Part shown: in pieces, positions 53,077-62,143 of the stretch
Layout: every line of letters starts with the position of its first letter
Position numbering within the stretch: the stretch's first letter is position 1
Source of the DNA: Tillus elongatus
Lineage: Eukaryota > Arthropoda > Insecta > Coleoptera > Cleridae
Direction of reading: 5' to 3'
Length of the DNA stretch: 64,000 nucleotides
NCBI GenBank assembly: GCA_964006375.1
Contig: OZ023264.1
Span: forward strand, 17,060,225 to 17,124,224
The notes under the pieces: generated by a model
What the model was told of the DNA's origin: nothing
Seen by the model: the letters and a program-made list of their open reading frames with translations, nothing else
Database searches by the model: none
Position numbers and translations under genes: made by a program

Positions 53077-53591
53077 TTTTTTATATTTCAACAGCACACC
53101 ACGAGGGCTTACAGCCTAAATACTATCGTACCGTGGGTGTCGACAAGGAGGAAAGAGGCAACTTGTTAATTCTGGACTTGAAGGTTTGGAGGTCCGGAGG
53201 AGAAGGAAAAACATGTACCGGCAAGGAAGGGTGCATTCGCTCTGTTCCCCTGATAGATGTGTTGGGGGCAGCAGGTGGAGAAACTATGGAAGAAAGCTCC
53301 TCTGAGCAGTGCCCGTGCAGATATCTATACAAGAGAAAGATAGGTCACCAACGGCACGTCAGTGGGCAAGGGATGTCAGCCTTTGAGTAAAGGTAGGGTC
53401 ACCGATGAGACGTATAGCTCTCTTCTGAATAGAGTCCAGGATAGCGAGTGTAAAAGCGGCAGCAGCACCCCAGATATGGGAGCAGTATTCGAGGTTTGGC
53501 CTTATTTGTGAAGTATATAAGGTATAGAGATTAGCTGGTGAAAAGTATTTGCGAGCCCGGAAGAGGAAACCCAATATCTTAGCAGCCGCTT
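53077..53591 (-). pseudogene. CR1/L2-like LINE, copy 4 (3' fragment with internal deletion)
   Basis: On the minus strand: MGFLFRARKYFSPANLYTLY, TSQIRPNLEYCSHIWGAAAA, then YRYLHGHCSEELSSI and, after a deletion of the PRTSKLW portion, SLPVHVFPSPPDLQ. The tail is A-rich at 53077-53092. Compared with the 22.6-kb copy, the ERMHPF...ARSFVPRTSKLW part is missing. It stops abruptly at 53591 at GCCGCTT, where TGTAACGG begins. Confidence 0.85.
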
Positions 53592-55209
53592 TGTAACGGT
53601 TGTGTTTTAATTCACCACCGTGACTCCCTTAAATCATAGCAGGAGACTTTGTTTTAAAAAGAATTCAAGGTTTAGTTTCAAAATAATTTACTGAAAATGC
53701 GCTATCGACTATTACCATCCTGGTGCCCGTACTGTATTCCTTTTATATGCGTTGAAATTAAAATATCAAGGGGCATAATATTCGCTTTGAGGAAAAAAGA
53801 TCGTTATTATTCTGGAACTTCCCGGTAAATTAAAGTCTGACGTCATAATGATGTGATAGAAAACCGTTAAGAACCACAAACACCGGCGTAGGTCTTTGCG
53901 CTGAGAAAATTAGATCTTTCTTTCTGCCTCCCTCTAACACATGGAACTAGAAAGGGACAGAACGACGATCGAGCGCACAACGGCCACGAGAAGAGAGCTC
54001 GAAAACCAGCCGGAACTACGCGTATGACGCTGGCATCGAGAGCTCTACACAGGCTGTCTTCGAGGTAACACCTGAAATCAAGGTGGACCCCTTCTGTCGG
54101 GTAAAAACAAGACATAAAGAGCTAAAACCTTATCTTTCGCAACTAATATCGCTAAAATAGTTGTCTGTAAGTGCTACAATTAATTTCATTTCGGCTTAAC
54201 CAAAGAATTAATGACCCGTTTTAAGAGGAAAGCAAGTAGAAAAGTGAATCCTTTGTGTCACGATGCAGCCAAAGTTTTAAAACGTAATCTCGGGTAAATA
54301 ACTTTAGTTTCCGACCGCAGATTTTTAACCGCAGTCTCCGAAGCAAATTAGCTGTCATGTACAATATTTCCGCATGCTCGCAGGTACATTCTGGCCACAG
54401 AAATATCAGTTAAAATACCCGTCTGCTATCTAGTTTCAAAAGCATCAAGTTTCAGGTCTATTGTTTGCAAATTATTTCTAATAATCCATGGTGCGGGCAG
54501 TTTGCCCAGTTGCCATCTACGAACACGTTTTTCAACAGTTCCTGATCCCTCTCTTGAGGAGAGACTAAGCTCCTATGGTGAGCACTATTTGCTGATGTCC
54601 ACATGTGCAATATCCGCAATCAATCAAACCCTTGAGATATTACGTATAGGTCCAGCCCCCGGTGAGTCCCCTGAAGTTCAGCTGCCCCAGATGTAAGTCA
54701 TTTAGAGTTTTGTGTATGTGATTTTTAAATCTAAACGGACATAACATTCATGTGTCATCTAAATTTCCACCAACTTGCAGTATAAACTTGGATCCAGTAA
54801 AATTAAATCAAAACTTTAATCAGTGAGATTGTCAATAATAATAATAATTGTATTTTGTATTTTCTCTAATGTTTTGTCAATTACGTAAATGGGAAATATT
54901 ACCGTACAATTTAAATTATTCAATGTTTTGCTCATGAAACTTTCTGACCTTCAAATTTTTTAAACTTTCATTTATGCAATAGTAAACAGTCATTTAAATT
55001 TGGCAATATCTGAGCTTTTCTCACCATTTTTTTTAGTTTTAAGAAAATAAAACACTACCTGGCCAGGCAAAAACCTAGAAATATTATCTAACCTGTTAAA
55101 TTTCGAGAACATTAATAGCCCTGATAGAAGAGTAATTGCTTTCACTTTTAATATTTATTTTCTTGCTTGTTACATCAATATTTAATTTCTTTCTCGTTAT
55201 GTGCAATGT
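53592..55209. other. Unassigned; possible LTR start at 53592
   Basis: TGTAACGGTTGTGTTTTAAT at 53592 interrupts a LINE and begins in the TG style of LTRs. A TATA-like CCTTTTATATGCG lies at about 53730. I could not find a matching CA end, target duplication or internal domain, so this remains a suggestion. No gene is supported in the rest. Confidence 0.3.
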
Positions 55210-56645
55210 TTATTTATTTTTTCCAGTTACTCGGGAATATGCCTCTATTGTAAGATGTCTGAAACAGACGAGTCAGGACAGGAGCAAGTTCTGGTACGCA
55301 TTTATTGAGAACAATTTCTGGGATCTCGTCAACGCCAGAGGCTTTCCTGGTACTAAGAGAAGAGAACATCTTTCCGACCTTTTTAGTTTTGACAATGATA
55401 TCCGTCATTTTATGCGCGACATTGGGGACTGTTGGTGGTTGAACATTTGGATGTGGGTTGAGAGTAGAATTTCCGGCGAACAACGAGACAAAAAGTTCAG
55501 CTTTGCCCAGGGCGGTAGAAACAATTGCATCCCCTGAAACAAGAGTTGGGAACGTGCTCTTGCAATAGATTTAGCAAGAGTCCAGGATTGTTTGAGCTTG
55601 AGAGGACTTTGTTTTTGATGTGGTTATTAAACGAGTTTTGTGCCTCAGAAAGAATGCGGTTTCTTGCGGCTTTAAATGCATGGTGGTTTTCTTGACTGGG
55701 ATTGTGTAGAAGCGTTTTGTAAGCTTTGACCTTTTCAAGTCTAGCCTTGTCACAGGATTTAGGGAACCAGGGTTTTGAGTGGCTGAAGAGGGTTTTCTGT
55801 GTACGTGGAATAAATAATTCCATGCCAGCTTGGATAATTTCGGTGACGTTTTGTGACACATCGGAGGGGTCAGGATGAGAGAAGCAGACAGGCGCCCATC
55901 GAAATGAGGAAAAGTTATCCCGCATTTCGTCCCAGTTCACGTAGTTATAGTGCCAAACCATACGTGGGTGTGACGACTGTGTGACCTCGGGTTGCATTGC
56001 GCAGGAAGCAGTGACCATGCCGTGGTCTGAGCAACCAAGCGGGCGGTGACTGATGACTTATAGCGTTCAGGTTCTGTAGTAAGAAGGAGATCCACGGGAT
56101 TTGAGCGTGTTGGGATGCGAGGAAAGTAAGTAGGTTGCTGAACCATATTGACTAAAGAATTGCTGACTGCAAAGGCCTCCACTGCTCTCCCTTGTGGATC
56201 GGTTTTTGAATATCCTAGTCATTCCGTATTATGGACCTTAAAGTCGCCAAGAATAGTGACCTCGGAGGAAGGATATTCACAGATCAGATGGTCGGTTTTT
56301 TCAGAAAGGTAGTCGAAGATCTGGACAAAGTTGTTGTCATAAGGTGACCGGTAATTGCAACAGATGAATTTAGCCCTAAAAGAGAGTTTTATCTAAAGTA
56401 TGTCTTTTCTTACAGCTTCCAAATTGGGGAGTCAGGTGCAGGGTAGATTGCTACGGACGTATGCGCACACGCCTCCATGCTATATATAGGAAGTAAGAAG
56501 CTCATACTCCTGGAAAATAAGGTGATTAGTGGCTGTTTTGGCACTGATTTAGGTTTCGGTGAGGAAGAGCCTGGAGGAAATGGTGGACAATCTCCAGGTT
56601 AGAATTTAGGCCACATTTATTCGAGAAGGATATGTTAAAATATTG
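55210..56645 (-). pseudogene. CR1/L2-like LINE endonuclease domain and RT N-terminus
   Basis: On the minus strand from about 56640: NILTYPSRIN, LLTSYI-HGGVCAYVRSNL, FRAKFICCNYRSPYDNNFVQ, EVTILGDFKVHN (endonuclease Asp/His context), SLVNMVQQPTYFPRIPTRSN, PVDLLLTTEPERY, then SDHGMVTASCAMQPE (the catalytic SDH). A Lys/Arg-rich linker follows (FSHSKPWFPKSCDKARLEK), and finally ASGVDEIPEIVLNKCVPELA and GIFPSNWKK, the start of an RT. It stops at about 55210 where YRPI motifs would follow. Frameshifts near 56030, 56200 and 55490 break it. It supplies the 5' half missing from the other fragments and is probably the same family. Confidence 0.85.
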
Positions 56646-56879
56646 ATGCCAGCGCCCCCTGCACACCCATGTCCCGCAGATCCGAATGGTGGGTTATTTT
56701 ATCTCCGGAATCGTTTGTACAAGGAGGAGCCATCATCATTTTTGTTTATAAGGGAAACCGACGAAATTCAATAAAAGCGAGTAACGATGGTAAGACTTTC
56801 GGAAAAAATTCAAATGAGCAGGAATTATGGTTCACTAGAACCCAAATTCAAAGTCCGTTTGACTTTATATGTGTCTGTG
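56646..56879. other. Unassigned with HINE-like left-module similarity
   Basis: ATTCAAATGAGCAGGAATTA and CACTAGAACCCAAATTC near 56807-56850 resemble the segment between the left hairpin and the (TA)n of HINE-like copies. Confidence 0.4.
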
Positions 56880-57355
56880 GGTGTCCTAGCGATAACTCAA
56901 AAATTACTCAACTGACTTGAACAAAACTAGGCACATATCTTCATTGTTTTAAGACCGCGGAAGAGTTCGTAAATCAGCTTTAACGGAGACTCTTTCCCCC
57001 GAAAATAAATTTGTTTAATACATATAACATTTTGGTATTGCGTCTTTTCTGACTTTTAGTGGCACTAAAATTTTGCTTTATTAAGTGCCCATAACTTTTT
57101 TCTTTCAACTAGGAGACATAAGTTTTAGTGCAGGGTCTGGATTTTACAATATAAACCAGCTTGCCAAATTTTGTTGCAATAGATTTGTTAGTTCCGGAGA
57201 TATGTTTTTTTCCAAAAGGAAACCTAAAATTTTTCCGAAAAAACTTGTCAAATTTTCCTGAATAACGAACTTCTCCAAGCCACTTGCAAAGAAAATCTAC
57301 TAACCAAATTTTATCAAAATGGGCCGATTACTTTTTGAGTTATCGGTTAAAATTA
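56880..57355. mobile_element. Head-to-head pair of diverged HINE-like bodies
   Basis: GCGATAACTCAAAAATTACT at 56889 opens a forward body. The region ends with a reversed body (TTTGCAAGTGGCTTGG complement; TTACTTTTTGAGTTATCGG) at about 57352. The two are inverted relative to each other and meet near 57060. No (TA)n remains. Confidence 0.55.
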
Positions 57356-58238
57356 AGGTAGACTACACCGGTAGAAAGACGAAAAAAAGTGTACTAGAAG
57401 AGGTGTAAGAAGAGAGATTCCTACTAAAATAAATTAAGAGGAGAAAGGCAAAACACGTTGGGCATAGTCTGAGACATAATAACATTTTTACAACATTACA
57501 GGAAGGACACATACTTGTAAAAAATAAAAGAGTTTGACCAATAGAGAAGTTTACTGAAAACCTGACGTAATTGATGAAAAACGGTGCTTCATGGTTGCAA
57601 CTACATAGCGACATTGCATTTAGACTGTGATGGTGATTAGAAACTTATTTGACAGCCTCACACCGTCTTACCTTGAACTATGTCGTTGTTAATAATAGAA
57701 TTATCATAATTTCGATTGTCTCAAACAGTCGATGACATCTCTGAATGGGTTTATTGTCCTCGGGACAAAAGAGACATAACCTTAAAAAACATGCCTCTGA
57801 ATATGGACCAGCTTTCAACCTTGCAATGAAAAACACATCATCGATGACGCGTTCGAAGGCAGTAGGCGTTGGAATTGCCTTTTTAAGAAACCCATGTCTT
57901 GTTCCTCCTCCTACGAAACCAGTATGATAATTTCATGCAAGTCAATACAGATTACGAAAAACATATGAGAGTTTTTTATAATCGGAACATGAAGCTAATG
58001 CTCTAATGATGAATTAATTTTATCGCAATTTGATATTGCTAGACTAAAAGCCATTGCACCATTGAATCTTTACTAGATGCGGCATCAGTCTAATAAAGTC
58101 TGATATAGCTGTTACTATGCAAGATATCAAAAAAGTTATGTATAAAGACTATATAGACAATCTTCAACATATTTTGGAATTATGTATTTTCAACTGTAGA
58201 AGGTGTTTCAGATATAAAGTACAAATCTTGCATTCATT
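57356..58238. other. Unassigned; faint HINE-like similarity at its right side
   Basis: A stretch near 58090-58190 (AATAAAGTCTGATATAGCTG, TATGCAAGATATCAAAAAAG) is faintly like the HINE body. No gene is supported. Confidence 0.3.
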
Positions 58239-58280
58239 TTAGTGAATTTTCTTTAAAAAATTCACTAATGAGGAGATATG

Positions 58281-58374
<94 letters not shown>
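58239..58374 (+). mobile_element. HINE-like left end with (TA)n
   Basis: TTAGTGAATTTTCTTTAAAA/AATTCACTAATGAGGAGATA followed by TGTGTTTACA and (TA)n at 58288-58374. No body follows. Confidence 0.8.
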
Positions 58375-58378
<4 letters not shown>

Positions 58379-58483
58379 ATTTGGGTACTTCGTGGGTATC
58401 GTTCTTGTTTATTCTGTGATTGTAGACTTTATGAATAGCAAACCATGTGTGTATATTTCTTCTTTTGTTGAATAAACTTATAT

Positions 58484-58488
<5 letters not shown>
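58375..58488. other. About 114-bp segment between two (TA)n tracts
   Basis: Non-TA sequence (GTACATTTGGGTACTTCGTG ... GAATAAACTTATATTATA) flanked on both sides by TA repeats; possibly a small insertion into a (TA)n tract. No inverted ends are obvious. Confidence 0.5.

Positions 58489-58565
<77 letters not shown>
58489..58565. repeat. (TA)n microsatellite
   Basis: TA tract immediately before the DIRS-like coding remnant. Confidence 0.97.
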
Positions 58566-58567
<2 letters not shown>

Positions 58568-59220
58568 TGGCGCAATATTCTCCTTCACGGACTCCCGAAA
58601 GACGACGCATTGTGTTTATTAAACAAATACACGACGCCTAGTAATCTGTCCGAACTAGAACCCCCTGTACTAAATCCCGAAATTACTGCATTCCTTGATA
58701 GGCACACCCGAACCCGGGATGCACCGCATTCTGAAGTTCAAAATCACTTAGGCAAAGGCCTCTGTGCCTTGCACAGGGACTCAACCTCCTTTTAAACGCT
58801 ATAACTTCCCGTGACAGAACCGAACTTCTTCAAAGTTTGTTCGACTCTGCAACCTCTTTCACCGAGTCTCGGTGACCCGTCGGAACCTTATCAGCCCTCT
58901 CCTTAACAAATCAATTAAAGATTAATTAGACACCTGCATCCCCGACAAGCTGCTGTTCGCGTCAGATATAGGGGGTAAAATAAAACTAGCAAAAACTTTG
59001 GAAACTGCCAGCAAGGACGTAAAACTGACCAAAGCATTACCTTCTGTCACCAGACGGTTTCCCAAATTCGGCGGGGGCATACGAACAAGGACGCCAACCA
59101 CCTCCAAGGCTGCGGCCCTTTTAAACTCCTGTCACCCGACCCGTTAAGTGGGCCAGACGAGCTCATTCCAGGACAAGCCCAGATCCCAAACCTGGGAACC
59201 CAACAACCGAGTTCCCCGAA
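58566..59220 (+). pseudogene. DIRS-like element, gag-like region, decayed
   Basis: GC-richer sequence directly after (TA)n. Broken plus-strand frames include NLSELEPPVLNPEITAFLDR, then PDKLLFASDIGGKIKLAKTL, SKDVKLTKALPSVTRRFPKF and a basic RTRTPTTSK stretch. The position upstream of a DIRS-type RT and the basic C-terminal composition suit a gag-like protein, but similarity of DIRS gag between families is low. Assignment therefore rests mainly on context. Several stops show it is not functional, and the start of the element is missing or hidden by the TA tract. Confidence 0.6.
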
Positions 59221-59239
59221 GCAGGGAGCGACACCATGC

Positions 59240-60230
59240 GAGGACCTAACCCTGGTAAGTATCCCTACCCGCTACGCTGGCCGCCTACGATTTTTTGCTG
59301 AAGAATGGGCACAAGCTACCACCAACTCAGTACTTTTGGACTGGGTACAAGGCTACAGGCTCCCTTTCCACACCACACCATTTCAGCCACATCCGCCAAA
59401 ACCCCGGGTCTTTGCTGTCATAGAAACACAACAACTGTTGATAGAAATTCAACATCTGCTTACTATAGGCGCAGTAGAGAGGTCTCTCTCCCGTCTCTCT
59501 CCCGTCTCAATACATTTCCCGAATATTCATCGCTGATAAACCCAATGGCCAAAAACGATTCATTCTGAACCTTAAGCATCTTAATGCGTATATAACTGCT
59601 CCCCACTTAAAACTAAGGACACTCGAACCACAATGCGACTTATCCACCATGGCTGCCATGCCGCAACCATCGACCTAAAGGAAGCAAACTATCTGCTTCC
59701 CATTCACCCACTCGATCGGAAATTCCTGCGGTTTTCTTTCTCAGGAACTCTATACGAGTTCACTTGCCCTCCCTTTGGATTGGCGTTTGCTCCTTATACC
59801 TTTACCAAACTCATGAAACCAATAGTGCGTATTTTGTGTTCTAAAGGCATTTCCTGCGTGAATTACTTGGATGATTTCTTACTGCTAGGTGGCTCCAGCG
59901 AGGAGTGTAATCGCCGCGTCGCTACGAAAACTCGCACTCTGGAGTCCCTTGGCTTCTTAATCAATTCGGAGAAGAGTGTACTTTCCCCAAATACCACGTG
60001 AAAATTAATGGGGTTCACATTCACCTTCCTCCGAATGACGCTTGAACTTCCAGACGAGAAGCGTCAGCGAATTCTCAGCTGGATACACTATTTCCAAAAT
60101 CATGACTCATGCAACATTAAGAAATTTGCATAGTTCGCTGGCATTCTCACTTCAGCTTGTCCGGCGGTAAAATACGGATGGCTTTATACAAAGACCTTTG
60201 AGCGCGATAAGCAGTTAGCCTTATCACACG
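59240..60230 (+). pseudogene. DIRS-like reverse transcriptase, inactivated
   Basis: Reading across frames: YAGRLRFFAEEWAQATTNSV, LDWVQGYRLPF, IETQQLLIEIQHLLTIGAVE, then FIADKPNGQKRFILNLKHLN by frameshift near 59540. The best block (59633-60001) has MRLIHHGCHAATIDLKEANY (motif A), RKFLRFSFSGTLYEFTCPPF, GLAFAPYTFTKLMKPIV and the catalytic VNYLDDFLLLGG, ending SLGFLINSEKSVLSPNTT. Then LELPDEKRQRILSWIHYFQN and KFA-FAGILTSACPAVKYGW follow after a frame change. YLDD plus this order is typical of DIRS1-like Tyr-recombinase retrotransposons. At least three disruptions are present. Confidence 0.88.
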
Positions 60231-60782
60231 CCTCAAACAATTACGAGGCCATAACGACCCTGAACTCAGAAGTGTATTCTGATCTGAACTGGTGGAGCAA
60301 CAACATCCATGGGTCCTCTAATCCCCTAAAGACTGACACCTTCGACCTGGAAATCTACACGGATGCTAGTCTCTCCGGCTTTGGCGCTTTTTACAATGGC
60401 GAAAGTTCAAACGGCTGGTGGACCGTTTTGCAGAAAGACCATCACATCAATGTTTTGGAGCTTCAAGCCATCTTCTACGACCTCCAGTGTTCCGCTGCAC
60501 CTCTAACCAATGTCAGTATCCTCATCCGAACGGATAACACTACGGAGTTATCATACATCAACAGGATGGGGAGTGTTCGTTTTCCCATATTAAATTCGCT
60601 TAGCACGAACCATCCGGCAATGGTCGGAAAATCGAAACTTCTGGCTCTTCGCCTCATTCGTCAGCTCGGCAGATAACCGAGAGGCAGACGAAGCCTCTGG
60701 TGTCTTACCTGCCTATACTGAATGGTGCCTAGGTAGGGACGCCAATAATAACATCGTGGTGCAGTTTGGTCCACCAGAATAC
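60231..60782 (+). pseudogene. DIRS-like RNase H region
   Basis: Follows the RT. VYSDLNWWSNNIHGSSNPLK, then FDLEIYTDASLSGFGAFY with the catalytic Asp, GWWTVLQKDHHINVLELQAI with the catalytic Glu, and ILIRTDNTTELSYINRMGSV with the third acid residue. A frameshift near 60660 separates NREADEASRVLPAYTEWCLG, the usual post-RNase H motif of DIRS elements. Coding similarity ends at FGPPEY followed by a stop at about 60782. The methyltransferase-like and tyrosine recombinase genes expected downstream in a complete DIRS element are absent; terminal-type repeats begin at once. Confidence 0.88.
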
Positions 60783-60791
60783 TAATTACAT

Positions 60792-61240
60792 CGAAAATAC
60801 ACCTATAAAGTAATACGGCTAAGGTAGCCAGGCTTCCAACACTAAGTGAGCTCTAATTAGAGCAAAACCGGTCTACGGTTCTTTGTTGTGAGAATGCATC
60901 TAGCCTTACATACTTAGTCCCTATATTAGGGTAGAAATGGACCAGGGCTGACAATTTACTAAATTGTTAGTTGGTTGTATACAGTCTTTATTTTTTAACA
61001 CTTTGTGTTATTTGGAGCTGGCGTGACAACATACTACTTAGTTCCGAAACTAGGTGGCGGCACGTTGTTTCGTGTCTCACCACTCACATAGTGTTGGAAG
61101 ACTGGCTACCATAGGCGTATTACTTTATAGGTGTATTTTCGCTGCAATTAATAGCCGTACTGACGAGCTCTAATTAGAGCGAAACCGGTGTGTGGTTCTA
61201 ATTGTTGTGAGAATGCATCTAGCGTTACATTGTGTCACTA
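60792..61240. repeat. DIRS-associated terminal repeats, inverted and direct
   Basis: 60792-60840 (TACACCTATAAAGTAATACG...CAGGCTTCCAACAC) is the reverse complement of the opening of the repeat at 14529 and of 61091-61140 (GTTGGAAGACTGGCTACC...TATAGGTGTATTT). 60842-61086 carries the remaining blocks in forward order (CTCTAATTAGAGCAAAACCG; CCCTATATTAGGGTAGAAAT; CTAGGTGGCGGCACGTTG). 61091-61240 starts a further forward copy. Such a mix of inverted and direct copies suits split or rearranged DIRS termini. Confidence 0.7.
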
Positions 61241-62068
61241 TCAATAAGCAAAACTGTTAAAAAGTAACAACTTGCATTAGTCTCTACTAGTGAAAATTTG
61301 GATGCGTTGTGATATAAGCACAGCATAGATTATGTTGTGATATAAGCATGCCCTGATGAAAATACATGCATCAGTAATGTGAACATTTTAAGCAATCAAG
61401 TCTCTCACATTTGACAGATCCATCTCCTTCCCCACTTCTTTCCCATATCAGCCGATAAATTCAGCTTGTCAAACGCATGGGTCTGTTTCAGAGACGAGTC
61501 TGAATCCTACTTAGGTCATGGGCTAAATTCCCACATATTTCTGAGTCTAGTCCTTGTCGCATTTTAAGCGCTGGTATAAATATCTGACAAATGAGCTTTA
61601 CGACGATTCATTGTGCTTAGTTTCCTTTCAAGGGAGATGGATGTTGCCGTTGAAACGATTGGTCAACAATGCAGTCTATACAGAGTGGTCTTTGAGTTAT
61701 TATTGAAAGAGAGTTGTTTCGATTTTAATGTATTTTCTCGTTTTCTAATCAAGATTTGTGACCGTATATTATGATGAATGTTAAGATACGAAAGCTATTT
61801 GCTACCTTTAATAATTAATAACCGAGCTTGCTACTAGTTTTCTTCACCCCATAAAATATACGCATTTGATGGCGTCACTCTATTAAAGTTTGACGTATCT
61901 GGTGTTCTGAAGTTTAAAGAAAGTAACTACGATACAATGTTATCTGTCACTTACCCGTTCAATTAGATCTTTTTTACTAACAATATCTTATTTATATGAA
62001 AAAAAACCAAAAACCTAAAATTGGCGCCCTATTTAGCAATTTTTCGAAGAAAAGGTTTGCAATTGAGG

Positions 62069-62069
<1 letters not shown>
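61241..62069. other. Unassigned sequence
   Basis: No supported gene. GATATAAGCAxAGC-type short repeats occur near 61310-61350. Confidence 0.35.

Positions 62070-62139
<70 letters not shown>
62070..62139. repeat. (TA)n microsatellite
   Basis: TA tract directly abutting the left tip of mariner-type copy 3. Confidence 0.97.

Positions 62140-62143
<4 letters not shown>

Noticed and set aside
53592..55209. Host exon or promoter
   Set aside because: GC-richer patches are present but I found no convincing frame, splice pattern or domain.
57740..57790. Similarity of CCTCGGGACAAAAGAG to the CR1/L2-like LINE
   Set aside because: Only about 16 bp match and flanking bases do not follow the LINE; treated as chance.
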